DNA of 64,000 nt, taken from assembly GCF_014205225.1 (NCBI RefSeq), contig NZ_JACHNB010000001.1, positions 806,001 through 870,000 of the forward strand, read 5' to 3'. The notes beneath the pieces were generated by a model that ran no database searches, had not been told where the DNA came from, and saw nothing but the letters and a program-made list of their open reading frames with translations. The position numbers and the translations under genes are program-made. The DNA is from Actinoplanes octamycinicus. GTDB lineage: Bacteria > Actinomycetota > Actinomycetes > Mycobacteriales > Micromonosporaceae. Within the stretch, counting starts at the first letter, position 1. Each line of letters begins with the position of its first letter. Below, one piece after another: positions 49,514 to 57,830 of this stretch.

Positions 49514-51061
49514 TCAGCGCTTGCCCAGCGGGACCACCAGGACCGCCTCCGTGCCGCCACCCGCCCGGTTGCGCAGCTCGATGCTGCCGCGCAACTCGCC
49601 GGTCGCCAGGGCGCGGACGATCTGCAGGCCGAGCCGGCCGCCCGCGTCCGGGCGGAAGCCCTCCGGAAGGCCCTGACCGTTGTCGGCCACCGTGACGTGC
49701 AGCTGTTTGCGGAACCGGTGGGCCGAGACGACCACCTCGGCCGGCTGCTCCGGCGCGGGCGCCGGCTCGTCGTCCTCGCCCGCCGGGAAGCCGTGCTCGA
49801 CCGCGTTGATCAGCAGCTCGTTGAGGACCATGACCAGCGAGGTGGCGATCTCCGCGGGCAGGATGCCGAACGTGCCCTCCCGGCGCATGTGCACCGACAG
49901 GCTGGTCGAGGCGACCTCGGTGGCGGCGGTGGCCACCCGGTCGACGATCCCGTCGAACTCGACCGCCTCGTCGCTGGACATCGAGAGCGTCTCGTGCACC
50001 AGCGCGATCGAGGCGACCCGGCGGACCGACTCCTCCAGGGCCATCCGGGCCTCCGGGGCGTCCACGCGGCGGGCCTGGAGGCGCAGCAGCGCGGCCACGG
50101 TCTGCAGATTGTTCTTCACCCGGTGGTGGATCTCCCGGATCGTGGCGTCCTTGGTCATCAGGGCGCGGTCCCGGCGGCGCACCTCGGTGACGTCCCGGAC
50201 CAGGACCAGCGCGCCGATCGGGACGCCGGCCGGGAGCAGCGGCAGCGAGCGGGTGAGCACGGTCGCGCCGCGCGCCTCGAACTCCATCCGGGGCGGGAAC
50301 TCGCCGCGCAGCGAGGCCCGGATCCGCTCGGCGACGTCGTTGCCCTCCAGCGGGTCGGCGGCCAGCCGGGTGGAGAGGTGGGCCAGGTCCTCGCCGACCA
50401 GGTGCGCGTTGAAGCCCAGCCGGCGGTAGGCCGACTGGGCGTTCGGGCTGGCGTAGGTGACCTTGCCGGAGGCGTCCAGCCGGATCAGGCCGTCGCCGAC
50501 CCGGGGCGCCGAGGTGGTCATCTCGCCGGGCTGCCGGGCCGGCGGGAAGGTGCCGTCGGCGACCATCTGGGCCAGGTCGTCCGCGGTGGTCAGATAGTTC
50601 AGCTCGAGCTGGCTGGGGGTGCGGGCGGTGCTCAGGTTGGTGTCGCGGCCGATCACCGCGATCACCTCGCTGTAGCCCTCCTCGTGGTCGTTCTCGTCGC
50701 GGCGGCGGACCGGGATGGCCTCGTGCCGGGCCGGGGTGTCGCCGTACCAGACCGGGTCGCCCTCACGCCAGATCCGCTCCTGGGTGAAGGCCACGTCCAG
50801 GTGCGCCACCTCGGGACCGCCGAAGATCTTGCCGACCTGGTCCTCCTGGTACGCCGTGGGCGCGGTGCTCGGGCGCACCTGGGCGACACAGAGGAAGTCA
50901 CGCGGCTTCCGGGCCTCTCCCTTGATCGGCACCCAGAGGAGCAGATCGGCGAAGGAGAGGTCGGAGAGCAGCTGCCAGTCACCGGCGAGCCGGTGCAGGT
51001 GGTCGATGTCGGCGGAACCGAGGCTGGTGTGTTCCTCGACGAGATCGCGCAGGGTGGACAC
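49514..51061 (-). CDS. pdtaS: PdtaS-type cytosolic sensor histidine kinase
   Basis: HisKA_2-class kinase; in mycobacteria PdtaS phosphorylates the antitermination regulator PdtaR. 515 aa: GAF-like domain (1-150), PAS (about 180-290), dimerisation helix with IHHRVKNNLQTVAALLRLQ (phospho-His) and HATPase (LNELLINAVEHG, DNGQGLP). No membrane segment. GTG start at 51061. pdtaR is not in the window. whiB1 lies 6 kb away in convergent orientation as in mycobacteria, where they adjoin. Confidence 0.92.
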   Translation of the reverse strand: MSTLRDLVEEHTSLGSADIDHLHRLAGDWQLLSDLSFADLLLWVPIKGEARKPRDFLCVAQVRPSTAPTAYQEDQVGKIFGGPEVAHLDVAFTQERIWREGDPVWYGDTPARHEAIPVRRRDENDHEEGYSEVIAVIGRDTNLSTARTPSQLELNYLTTADDLAQMVADGTFPPARQPGEMTTSAPRVGDGLIRLDASGKVTYASPNAQSAYRRLGFNAHLVGEDLAHLSTRLAADPLEGNDVAERIRASLRGEFPPRMEFEARGATVLTRSLPLLPAGVPIGALVLVRDVTEVRRRDRALMTKDATIREIHHRVKNNLQTVAALLRLQARRVDAPEARMALEESVRRVASIALVHETLSMSSDEAVEFDGIVDRVATAATEVASTSLSVHMRREGTFGILPAEIATSLVMVLNELLINAVEHGFPAGEDDEPAPAPEQPAEVVVSAHRFRKQLHVTVADNGQGLPEGFRPDAGGRLGLQIVRALATGELRGSIELRNRAGGGTEAVLVVPLGKR

Positions 51062-51088
51062 TCGCCAAGCCTGCCACGCGGATGTTTC

Positions 51089-52126
51089 CTACAGCGTGCT
51101 GGTCACCTTCTTCAGGCCGCGCGGCGCGTCCGGGTCCTCGCCCTTGGCCAGCGCCAGCGCCAGCGCCAGCTTCTGCAGCGGCAGGATGTCCAGCAGTGGG
51201 CTGTACCGCTCGTCGACGGCGGGCACCGCGAGCCGGCCGGCCGGGCCGATGGTCAGCACGTCGGCCTTGCGCTCGCGCAGCCGCTCGATCACGTCGCCCA
51301 TCGACTTGCCGCCCGGGCCGTCGCCGACCACGGCCAGCACCGGCACGTCGGTGTCGGTCATCGCGAGCGGGCCGTGCAGCAGGTCGGCGCCGGAGAACGC
51401 CAGGGTCGGCACGTACGACGTCTCCATCAGCTTGAGCGCGGCCTCCCGGGCGGTCGGGTAGGCGTAGCCGCGGCCGGTGGTCACCATGTGCGGCGCGAAC
51501 CGGTAGCGCTGCGCGATCTCGTCCGGGGTCCGGTCGGCGAGCGTGGTCTCGGCCAGCTCGGGCAGCCCGGCCAGCGCGGCCCGCTCGGCCTCGGGCAGCC
51601 GGCCGTCGCCGGCCCGGATCCCCTCGACCAGCAGCAGCAGCGCGAGCAGCTCGGCGGTGTACGTCTTGGTGGCGGCCACCGCCCGCTCGTGCCCGGCGGC
51701 CACGTCGACCGACAGCTCGGCGGCCCGGGCCAGCGGCGACTCCGGGTTGTTGGTGACCGCGAGGGTGAGCGCGCCGGTCTCCCGGGCGGCGGAGAGCACG
51801 CCGGTCAGGTCGGGCGAGCCGCCGCTCTGGCTGACCCCGACGACCAGGGTGCCGGTGAAGTCGGGCCGGGCGCCGTAGAGCGTGATGGCGCTCGGCGAGG
51901 CGCTGGCCACCGGCAGGCCGAGGCGGATCTCGGTCAGGTACGCCCCGTAGAGCGCGGCGTGGTCGGAGGTGCCCCGGCCGACGAACAGCACGTTGCGCGG
52001 ACGGCGGGCCGCGATCTCGGCCGCCACCTCGGCGATCGCCGTCGCGTGCGGGCCGTCGAGCAGGCGGGCGAAACCCGCCGGTTGTTCCGCGATGTCCGCT
52101 GCCATCCCGTGGCCTGGCTGTGTCAC
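51089..52126 (-). CDS. SIS-domain sugar isomerase/deaminase-like protein
   Basis: 345 aa with two SIS domains: first FVGRGTSDHAALYGAYL and VGVSQSGGSPD, second TGRGYAYPTAREAALKLMET and FSGADLLHGP. These match the isomerase half of glucosamine-6-phosphate synthase without the amidotransferase domain, so an AgaS/GlmS-like hexosamine phosphate deaminase or isomerase is likely. GTG 52126 follows GGGGAGG with 5-nt spacing. Divergent from the TPR gene. Confidence 0.85.
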   Translation of the reverse strand: MTQPGHGMAADIAEQPAGFARLLDGPHATAIAEVAAEIAARRPRNVLFVGRGTSDHAALYGAYLTEIRLGLPVASASPSAITLYGARPDFTGTLVVGVSQSGGSPDLTGVLSAARETGALTLAVTNNPESPLARAAELSVDVAAGHERAVAATKTYTAELLALLLLVEGIRAGDGRLPEAERAALAGLPELAETTLADRTPDEIAQRYRFAPHMVTTGRGYAYPTAREAALKLMETSYVPTLAFSGADLLHGPLAMTDTDVPVLAVVGDGPGGKSMGDVIERLRERKADVLTIGPAGRLAVPAVDERYSPLLDILPLQKLALALALAKGEDPDAPRGLKKVTSTL

Positions 52127-52163
52127 GTCATCCTCCCCAGATGAGCATTTCCCGCGCGATCGA

Positions 52164-52219
52164 TGCGCAGTCTTGCAAGAAAAAGCTTAGTACGTCAATC
52201 TTTCGAGCACTACTGCGCA
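52164..52219. promoter_or_regulatory. Large imperfect inverted repeat in a divergent promoter region
   Basis: Arms at 52164-52182 and 52201-52219 match as TGCGCAGTnnTGCnnGAAA (15 of 19 positions) with an 18-bp spacer. It lies between the SIS gene and the TPR gene and looks like a bidirectional operator; no regulator identified. Confidence 0.5.
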
Positions 52220-52229
52220 AACGTGAGGC

Positions 52230-52258
52230 CTGACAGATCGCCCCGATGCCCGTACTGT
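52230..52258 (+). promoter_or_regulatory. Promoter of the TPR gene
   Basis: -35 CTGACA (52230-52235), 17-bp spacer, -10 TACTGT (52253-52258), 8 nt before the GTG at 52267. Confidence 0.5.
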
Positions 52259-52266
52259 CTTCACTC

Positions 52267-53808
52267 GTGGATGCCCACCCCCAGGTCAGCCAGGACCTCA
52301 CGCTCGCCCGCGCCGCTCTCGACCGCGGGGAGCGCAGCCAGGCCGCCCGGCACCTGGCCGGGGCACTGCCACACGCACCCACCCTGCCGGAGATCCACGA
52401 GCTGCTCAGCCGATTGGCCGCGGACACCGACGACGCCCTGGACCTGTTCCCGCTGGACGCGCACGCGCCGGCCGGCCGGGTCGCGGCGCACGCCCACCTG
52501 CTCGCCGCGGCCGGGCGCCCGGAGGACGGGCTGCCGCTGCTCGCCGCGGCCAGCGGGCACACCCCCGGGGTGGACTGGGCCGGCGTCCCCTGGGTCAGCG
52601 ACCCGGTGCTCGGCGACCGGATCGACCCGGACGCGCTGGCCCGCACCGTGATGCGGCTGTGCACCGCGGTGGGCGACCCGGCGCCGGCCACCGCCGCCGT
52701 CCCGCTGCAGCCCTACCTGACCGTGGTCCGGCACACCGTGGCCGCGCACGGCGAGCACGCGATGCTGCTCGGCGCCGGCTCGGCGCTGGCCCGGCGGCTG
52801 GGTGAGGCGCGGCTGGCGGTCGACTGGGCCAGCCGGGGTGCCCGGTCCCACCCGTCCAAGCTGGGCGAGATCTGGCTGGGGTACGCGTACCGCAGTGCCG
52901 GCCGGATCCCGGAGGCGCTGGCCGCCCTGCGCCGCGCGGTCACCTACGACCCGGACGACCTCAGCGTCTACGCCGACGTGGCGGCCACCCTGGCCGATCT
53001 GGGCCGGCTGGACGAGGCGCTGGACTGGACCGACCGGGCGATGGAGCGCGACCCGATGTTCGACTGCGTGGTGCACACCGCGCACCGGCTGCGTTACCGC
53101 GCCGACGGCGAGGTGGCCCACCTGATCGCGCTCGCCGACTACATCCGCGACCACCCGGACGACACCCACGAGCACACCGACCTCGCCGACTGCTGCCGCA
53201 ACACGCCCTGGCTGAGCGGCACCCCGGCCGGGCTGGGCCGGCTGCGGCCGGGCCGGGCACCGGTCAACGCCGAGCCGTCCGCGGACGCCCGGGACCGGCT
53301 GCTCCGAGTCGCCTCGGGCACCTGGGCACATCCGCCGGCCGCCTACGATCGAGCGCTCGGCCTGGTCCTGGTCGAGCCGTGGGAGCTGCTCGCGCTGCTC
53401 GGGCACCCGTCGGTGACCGGCGCCGAGCAGCCCGGCGCCGCGGAGATCTGGGCCTGCCTGGGCCTGCTGCACCACGGGACGGACGAGCCGTGGCTGGACT
53501 CGAGCCGGCGGCGGCTGCTGCTCGGGCTGCTCGACGGCGAGGTCGACCGGGTCACCCAGGCGGCGCTGTTCGCGCTGATCACCTACGCCTGGGTGGACCC
53601 GGCCGCGCGCGCGGACGTGGCCGCGGTGGTCGCCGGGCGGTTCGCCGAGGTGGCCGGGGGGCCGTTCACCCGGGCGGTGGCCGAGCTGGCGATGATCACG
53701 CCGGAGCTGGGCCGGGCCACCCGGGAGCTGGCCGCGGCGACGATCCGGGTGCCGGCGATCCCGCGCCAGCGCCGCCGCTCCTACCTGCTGCGCTGGCTGC
53801 GGAAATAA
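52267..53808 (+). CDS. TPR-repeat protein
   Basis: 513 aa, helical throughout; residues about 190-290 hold clear TPR units (GEIWLGYAYRSAGRIPEALAALRRAVTYDPDD, VYADVAATLADLGRLDEALDWTDRAMERDP, each given here only in outline). The C-terminal 200 residues are a helical domain of unknown kind ending with basic QRRRSYLLRWLRK. GTG 52267 is preferred because ATG 52246 falls inside the apparent promoter. Binding partner unknown. Confidence 0.78.
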   Translation: MDAHPQVSQDLTLARAALDRGERSQAARHLAGALPHAPTLPEIHELLSRLAADTDDALDLFPLDAHAPAGRVAAHAHLLAAAGRPEDGLPLLAAASGHTPGVDWAGVPWVSDPVLGDRIDPDALARTVMRLCTAVGDPAPATAAVPLQPYLTVVRHTVAAHGEHAMLLGAGSALARRLGEARLAVDWASRGARSHPSKLGEIWLGYAYRSAGRIPEALAALRRAVTYDPDDLSVYADVAATLADLGRLDEALDWTDRAMERDPMFDCVVHTAHRLRYRADGEVAHLIALADYIRDHPDDTHEHTDLADCCRNTPWLSGTPAGLGRLRPGRAPVNAEPSADARDRLLRVASGTWAHPPAAYDRALGLVLVEPWELLALLGHPSVTGAEQPGAAEIWACLGLLHHGTDEPWLDSSRRRLLLGLLDGEVDRVTQAALFALITYAWVDPAARADVAAVVAGRFAEVAGGPFTRAVAELAMITPELGRATRELAAATIRVPAIPRQRRRSYLLRWLRK

Positions 53809-53875
53809 GCGCGGCCGCGGAGATCAGCGGAGCGGTGATCAACGCGGCAGCGGGACAGCGCCGGCCCCGGCAAGC

Positions 53876-54091
53876 TCAGTTGATGACGGCGATCAGGTCG
53901 CCCTCCTGGACCACGTCACCCTCGTTCACCGCCAGCTGGTCGACCGTGCCGTCGGACTCGGCCAGCACCGGGATCTCCATCTTCATGGACTCCAGGATCA
54001 CCAGCGTGTCGCCCTCGGCGACGGTGTCCCCCACGCCGGCCACGACCTTCCACACGTTGGCCACCATCTCGGCCCGGATCTCGTCGGCCAT
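53876..54091 (-). CDS. Biotin/lipoyl carrier protein (BCCP-like, TB7.3 type)
   Basis: 71-aa free-standing carrier domain with the biotinylation motif ESMKMEIP in an all-beta fold. Resembles mycobacterial Rv3221c, encoded at the same place near sigH. ATG 54091. No carboxylase is adjacent, so the partner enzyme is unknown. Confidence 0.92.
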   Translation of the reverse strand: MADEIRAEMVANVWKVVAGVGDTVAEGDTLVILESMKMEIPVLAESDGTVDQLAVNEGDVVQEGDLIAVIN

Positions 54092-54222
54092 TCCTGATCG
54101 CCCTCCTTCGTCACCCTTTTGGGAACGTCATCAAATCACGGATCCCGCGCGGGTAGGTCCAGGCCCGCGAGAAGGGCCGACTACGATCGGCGACTGAGCA
54201 AGCGTGAGGAAGGAGGCCCCTT

Positions 54223-54297
54223 ATGGCCAAGAAGGCTCGCAAGAAGAAGGCCCGTAAGAAGAGCGGCGCGAACCACGGCAAGCGCCCCAACAGCTGA
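54223..54297 (+). CDS. 50S ribosomal protein bL37
   Basis: 24-aa basic peptide starting MAKKARKKKARKKSG and ending HGKRPNS. Matches the actinobacterial bL37 seen in mycobacterial ribosomes, binding 23S rRNA. AGGAGG at 54211-54216 lies 6 nt before the ATG and a perfect terminator follows. Too short for most gene finders. Confidence 0.9.
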   Translation: MAKKARKKKARKKSGANHGKRPNS

Positions 54298-54338
54298 GCC
54301 GCCCGGCGGGCCCGCGCCCGCCGCTCGTGGTTCAACCG

Positions 54339-54371
54339 AAAAGACCCGGCAGCGCGGCTGCCGGGTCTTTT
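54339..54371. terminator. Bidirectional terminator between bL37 and the anti-sigma gene
   Basis: Perfect 15-bp stem AAAAGACCCGGCAGC/GCTGCCGGGTCTTTT with a 3-nt loop; A and T runs on either side make it intrinsic in both directions. Confidence 0.92.
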
Positions 54372-54384
54372 CCGTGTCAGCACC

Positions 54385-54669
54385 TCAGATCAGGTACTCC
54401 CGGGTCTCGGTCTGCACCTCGAGCTGGTCGAGCTTGTGCCGCAGCCGCTCACGCAGCTCGGACGGCGCCCGCTCGTCCCCGCAGCAGCGGCTGACCAGAG
54501 CCTTCACGTCGTGCTCGATGCCGAACTCGCGCAGGCACCCGGCGCACTCGTCCAGGTGTTTCTGGATCAGCCGCCGGCGGTCCTCGCTGCACTCCAGGTC
54601 GAGGTAGAGATACACCTCGTCGAGCACCGCGGAGCAGTCGGTCTCGTGCTCGTTCTCGTCGGTCGCCAT
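54385..54669 (-). CDS. rsrA: Zinc-binding anti-sigma factor (RsrA/RshA type)
   Basis: Redox switch that holds SigR and releases it on disulfide stress. 94 aa with the ZAS motif HLDECAGC (H-x3-C-x2-C) and an upstream Cys in TDCSAVLDE that completes the zinc site. ATG 54669 is 4 bp after the sigR stop, so translation is linked. Confidence 0.93.
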   Translation of the reverse strand: MATDENEHETDCSAVLDEVYLYLDLECSEDRRRLIQKHLDECAGCLREFGIEHDVKALVSRCCGDERAPSELRERLRHKLDQLEVQTETREYLI

Positions 54670-54673
54670 CGGG

Positions 54674-55471
54674 TCACGCCTCCTGCGGCTCGGACGCGGT
54701 CCGGGTGATGCCCCGGTCGCTCGCATACTGCTCGAGCAGGTTGCGCAGGTTACGACGGCCGCGATGCAGCCGGGACATGACGGTGCCGATCGGCGTGCCC
54801 ATGATGTCGGCGATCTCCTTGTACGAGAAACCCTCGACATCGGCGAGGTAGACGGCGAGCCGGAAGTCCTCCGGCAGGGACTGCAGGGCGGCCTTGATGT
54901 CGCTGTCCGGGAGCCGGTCCAGCGCCTCGGTCTCGGCCGAGCGCAGGCCCTGCGAGGTGTGCGACTCGCTGGAGGCCAGCTGCCAGTCGGTGATCTCCTC
55001 GGTCGGCGACTGCAGCGGCTGACGCTGCTTCTTCCGGTACGAGTTGATGTAGGTGTTCGTCAGGATCCGGTAGAGCCACGCCTTGAGGTTGGTGCCCTCC
55101 TCGAACTGGTGGAACGCGGAGAACGCCTTCAGGAAGGTCTCCTGCACCAGATCCTCGGCGTCGGCCGGGTTACGGGTCATCCGCAGACCGGCGGCATACA
55201 ACTGATCCACGAACGGCAGCGCGTCACGCTCGAAACGTGCACGACGCTCGTCGGTCCGCTCTTTCTGCGCCACCCTGGACTCTCCCCTCGACCGCCCCGC
55301 CGAGGATACGGGTAGTGCCCCAGTCACGCTCTCGAAAACCGGTGTGCTCACGCTCACCGGTGGGGCGGACGGCGCCGGCTCGGTGGCGGGCCACTCCGGG
55401 GACTCCAGAAGCTCCCGGACCCGGGTCGCCTCCCGGCGCTCGTGTTTCACGAACTCGGTACCGGCACGCAC
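54674..55471 (-). CDS. sigR: ECF sigma factor SigR/SigH with N-terminal extension
   Basis: Thiol-oxidative stress sigma factor. 265 aa from GTG 55471; a shorter 199-aa form can start at GTG 55273, which has GGGGAG upstream. Region 2 is in [17 protein letters not shown] with [16 protein letters not shown]; region 4 is [18 protein letters not shown] with [15 protein letters not shown]. Residues 1-66 of the long form are low-complexity. A perfect SigR-type promoter lies just upstream of the long start, as in Streptomyces where SigR makes its own unstable longer form. Confidence 0.93.
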   Translation of the reverse strand: MRAGTEFVKHERREATRVRELLESPEWPATEPAPSAPPVSVSTPVFESVTGALPVSSAGRSRGESRVAQKERTDERRARFERDALPFVDQLYAAGLRMTRNPADAEDLVQETFLKAFSAFHQFEEGTNLKAWLYRILTNTYINSYRKKQRQPLQSPTEEITDWQLASSESHTSQGLRSAETEALDRLPDSDIKAALQSLPEDFRLAVYLADVEGFSYKEIADIMGTPIGTVMSRLHRGRRNLRNLLEQYASDRGITRTASEPQEA

Positions 55472-55511
55472 TACAGATTCCCCTTCCGCCGGACAAGTCT
55501 CCGAGGGCTGT

Positions 55512-55537
55512 AACGCCGGACCGTCCGTCAGCATTCC
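55512..55537 (-). promoter_or_regulatory. SigR-dependent promoter of sigR
   Basis: On the minus strand GGAAT (55537-55533) and GTT (55514-55512) are exactly 18 bp apart, the SigR consensus. The inferred start site near 55505 would give the long isoform from GTG 55471. Confidence 0.85.
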
Positions 55538-55550
55538 GAGGCTGGGCACC

Positions 55551-55614
55551 TGGCCTCGCTCCGCTCGGCGGCATCGCGCTGTGACATGGCCTCGCTCCGC
55601 TCGGCGGCATCGCG
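55551..55614. repeat. 28-bp direct repeat upstream of sigR
   Basis: TGGCCTCGCTCCGCTCGGCG plus GCATCGCG is exact at 55551-55578 and 55587-55614 (period 36). Lies upstream of the SigR promoter. Confidence 0.7.
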
Positions 55615-55624
55615 CCCCGAGGAG

Positions 55625-55688
55625 CCGGTGTCGTGAGGGCCGAAAACGACCACGCTTCGCTAGCTGTTTTCGGTCCTCACGACACCGG
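55625..55688. terminator. 23-bp-stem hairpin between the hydrolase and sigR
   Basis: Arms 55625-55647 and 55666-55688 pair over 23 bp with a single G-T, starting CCGGTGTCGTGAGG. It lies 18 nt past the hydrolase stop and insulates sigR. Confidence 0.85.
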
Positions 55689-55705
55689 CGGGCGCGATGC
55701 ATCCG

Positions 55706-56314
55706 TCACCGGGCCCAACCCCAGCGGCGGAGCCAGGTGATCGCGAGGTCCACTGTGCCGGGGAGGTCCTTTTTCAGGTCGTGCACGGCGCCGGGGCGGA
55801 CGAGCACCTCGACGACGCCGGCCGGCTGCGGGACGCCGAACGGGTCCCGGTCGCCGTTCAGCACCAGGGTGGGGATCTCGGCGGGCAGCTCGGCGGCCCG
55901 GGTCTTCTCCGGCTTGCCCGGCGGGTGCAGCGGAAACGCCAGCGCGAGCAGCGCCGCGGCGCCCAGCACGGGTGCGGTCCGCGCCGCGACCCGCGCGCCG
56001 CTGCTGCGCCCACCGACGATCAACGGCAGGTCCGGTACGGCCTCGGCGCGCACGACGGCGGTCCACGCCTCGTCGAGCTGCCCGGCCGGTGCGGGCGCCC
56101 GCCGGCCGGCCACCCGATACGGCTGGGTGACCAGCACCACGCGCACGCCGGCGGCGACCGCGGCGTCGTGCACCGCGGCCAGGTCCGGGGCGTCCACCCC
56201 ACCCCCGGCGCCGTGGCCGAGGAAGAGCTGGCTGCGCGCGGGGCCGGCCGGCTCGGTCACCCGGACCAGGGCCGGCCCGCGCGGTGTCTGGACGGTTCTC
56301 TCGGAGCGGGGCAC
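55706..56314 (-). CDS. Alpha/beta hydrolase (KANSL3/Tex30-like family)
   Basis: 202 aa: LFLGHGAGGGVDAPD oxyanion segment, nucleophile elbow GGRSSGAR with the catalytic Ser, NGDRDPFG Asp loop and AVHDLKK His loop. Substrate unknown. Monocistronic with strong terminator. ATG 56314. Confidence 0.87.
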   Translation of the reverse strand: MPRSERTVQTPRGPALVRVTEPAGPARSQLFLGHGAGGGVDAPDLAAVHDAAVAAGVRVVLVTQPYRVAGRRAPAPAGQLDEAWTAVVRAEAVPDLPLIVGGRSSGARVAARTAPVLGAAALLALAFPLHPPGKPEKTRAAELPAEIPTLVLNGDRDPFGVPQPAGVVEVLVRPGAVHDLKKDLPGTVDLAITWLRRWGWAR

Positions 56315-56360
56315 AAGCTCCGTTTCTAGCAGCGCCGTCCCGGGACGCGGCCGGAAAGGG

Positions 56361-56759
56361 TCAGCGACTCACCGGGGTGAGGCTCAGGAACCGCCGATCC
56401 TCGTCGTCGGAGGACTCGTCGTCGACCGGATCCCCGTTCGGCTGGACCCGCTCGCGCCAGGCCACCAGCATGGCCCGCCGCTCCCGTGGCGTGGTGCCGC
56501 CCCAGACCCCGTGGCAGTCGCCCACCTGCAGCGCCCAGGCCAGGCACGGGCCCTGCACCGGGCACGTGCCGCAGAGCGCGACCGCGCCACCGGACGGCTC
56601 GTTGGGCGCCGGAAAGAATGTCTCCGGATCAACCGTGCGGCAGGACCCGCGGGTCCGCCACGCCTCGTCGGTCCGGCGTTGCGCAATTGCCTCGAGCAAC
56701 CGCGGGTCGCGTCGCGCGATGGCCACCTCGTGCGGACGCGGCATGCGTGCTCGTGTCAT
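56361..56759 (-). CDS. WhiB-family iron-sulfur regulator
   Basis: 132 aa: four cluster Cys in GSCRTVDPETFFP and LCGTCPVQGPC, GVWGGTTPRERRAM turn and basic helix, then a C-terminal acidic Ser/Asp tail. N-terminal extension of about 35 residues. No AT-hook, so not WhiB7. ATG 56759; ATG 56744 also possible. Subfamily not assigned. Stops 47 bp past the hydrolase start on the same strand. Confidence 0.9.
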   Translation of the reverse strand: MTRARMPRPHEVAIARRDPRLLEAIAQRRTDEAWRTRGSCRTVDPETFFPAPNEPSGGAVALCGTCPVQGPCLAWALQVGDCHGVWGGTTPRERRAMLVAWRERVQPNGDPVDDESSDDEDRRFLSLTPVSR

Positions 56760-56951
56760 CAGCCCACCTCCCCCGTGGGACCGGAATTGCTGCGGCGGTC
56801 GTTCCCGCACCTTGCGGATCGACACCACTCCGGCGCTGGTTTGTACCGCACCGTACAAGATCAGAACAAGGGTTTGATCTATCTTGAAACAAAGTTGTCG
56901 ATTCAGAATCCGCGCATAATCCGACAAAGAACTTCGTTGATCTTCGTCAGT

Positions 56952-57629
56952 TCAGAAAAGCGTCACCTCGACGGGAGGAGTCAGTAACTCCGGCCCGTTG
57001 TTGCGCACATTGCCCACCGCCGGACCGACCGGGCGCACCTCGATCGCCGCCAGCGCGGCCTCGTCGAGCGGGCGCAGCAGCGGCTCCGGATCGCCGCCGC
57101 CGGCCAGCCAGTCGGCCCACCGCGCGGCCGGCAGGATCAGCGGCATCCGGTCGTGGATCCGGGCCAGCCCGCCCCGGGCGGCGGTGGTGATCACGCTGCA
57201 GGTGAGCATCGAGTCCGGGCCCCAGGCCGACCAGATCCCGGCGAACGCGAGCGGGGAGCCGTCCGCCGGCGTCATGTAAAAGGCCTGCTTACGCTTGCCG
57301 TCGCGGACCCACTCGAACCAGCCGTCGGCGGGCACCAGGCAGCGGCGGCGGGCGAAGGACAGGGCGAACGCCTTCGACGTGGCCACCGTCTCGGCGCGCG
57401 CGTTGATCATGCGGGAGCCCTGTCGCGGGTCGGCGGCCCACGGCGGGACCAGGCCCCAGCGGGCGGTGTCCAGCACCCGGGCGGCGTGCGACGACGACTC
57501 GCGGATCAGCGGGACCGGGTCGGTGGGCGCCACGTTCCAGCTCGGCCGCAGCTCCTCGGTCAGGTCGACCGCCTCGAAGAACTGGCTGAGATCCGCGTTG
57601 CTCCGCGTGGTCGCGTACCGCCCGCACAT
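56952..57629 (-). CDS. SOS response-associated peptidase (YedK/HMCES, SRAP)
   Basis: Forms a covalent link to abasic sites in single-stranded DNA through Cys2. 225 aa starting MCGRYATT, with Cys2 exposed after Met removal, WNVAPTDPVPLI, INARAETV and HDRMPLIL (catalytic His). Same location relative to aroA as Rv3226c. ATG 57629. 56760-56951 is an AT-rich gap with the WhiB promoter and no further gene. Confidence 0.93.
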   Translation of the reverse strand: MCGRYATTRSNADLSQFFEAVDLTEELRPSWNVAPTDPVPLIRESSSHAARVLDTARWGLVPPWAADPRQGSRMINARAETVATSKAFALSFARRRCLVPADGWFEWVRDGKRKQAFYMTPADGSPLAFAGIWSAWGPDSMLTCSVITTAARGGLARIHDRMPLILPAARWADWLAGGGDPEPLLRPLDEAALAAIEVRPVGPAVGNVRNNGPELLTPPVEVTLF

Positions 57630-57830
57630 GGGCAGCAGCGTACGCCAACGGAAACGGTGGCAGGGGGCACGGAGCGCCGAGGAAAAACGGCGCGTGGAAC
57701 GAGCACAGATCAAGAATCGGTGGTCCGCGCGGTGGAAAAGCCGGCCACCGGCGGCGCCGGGACGGGCCGGTGTCCCGGCCGGCGGGAAGGCTCGGCGGAA
57801 ATGTCGGCCGCCCCCGGCAGAATGGCGGGC

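Noticed and set aside
55472..55702. Longer SigR reading from further upstream (up to 55702), including ATG 55534
   Set aside because: ATG 55534 falls on the -35 of the SigR promoter and the rest translates repeats and the terminator arm.
56361..56759. WhiB7
   Set aside because: No C-terminal AT-hook (RGRPR type) and the tail is acidic.
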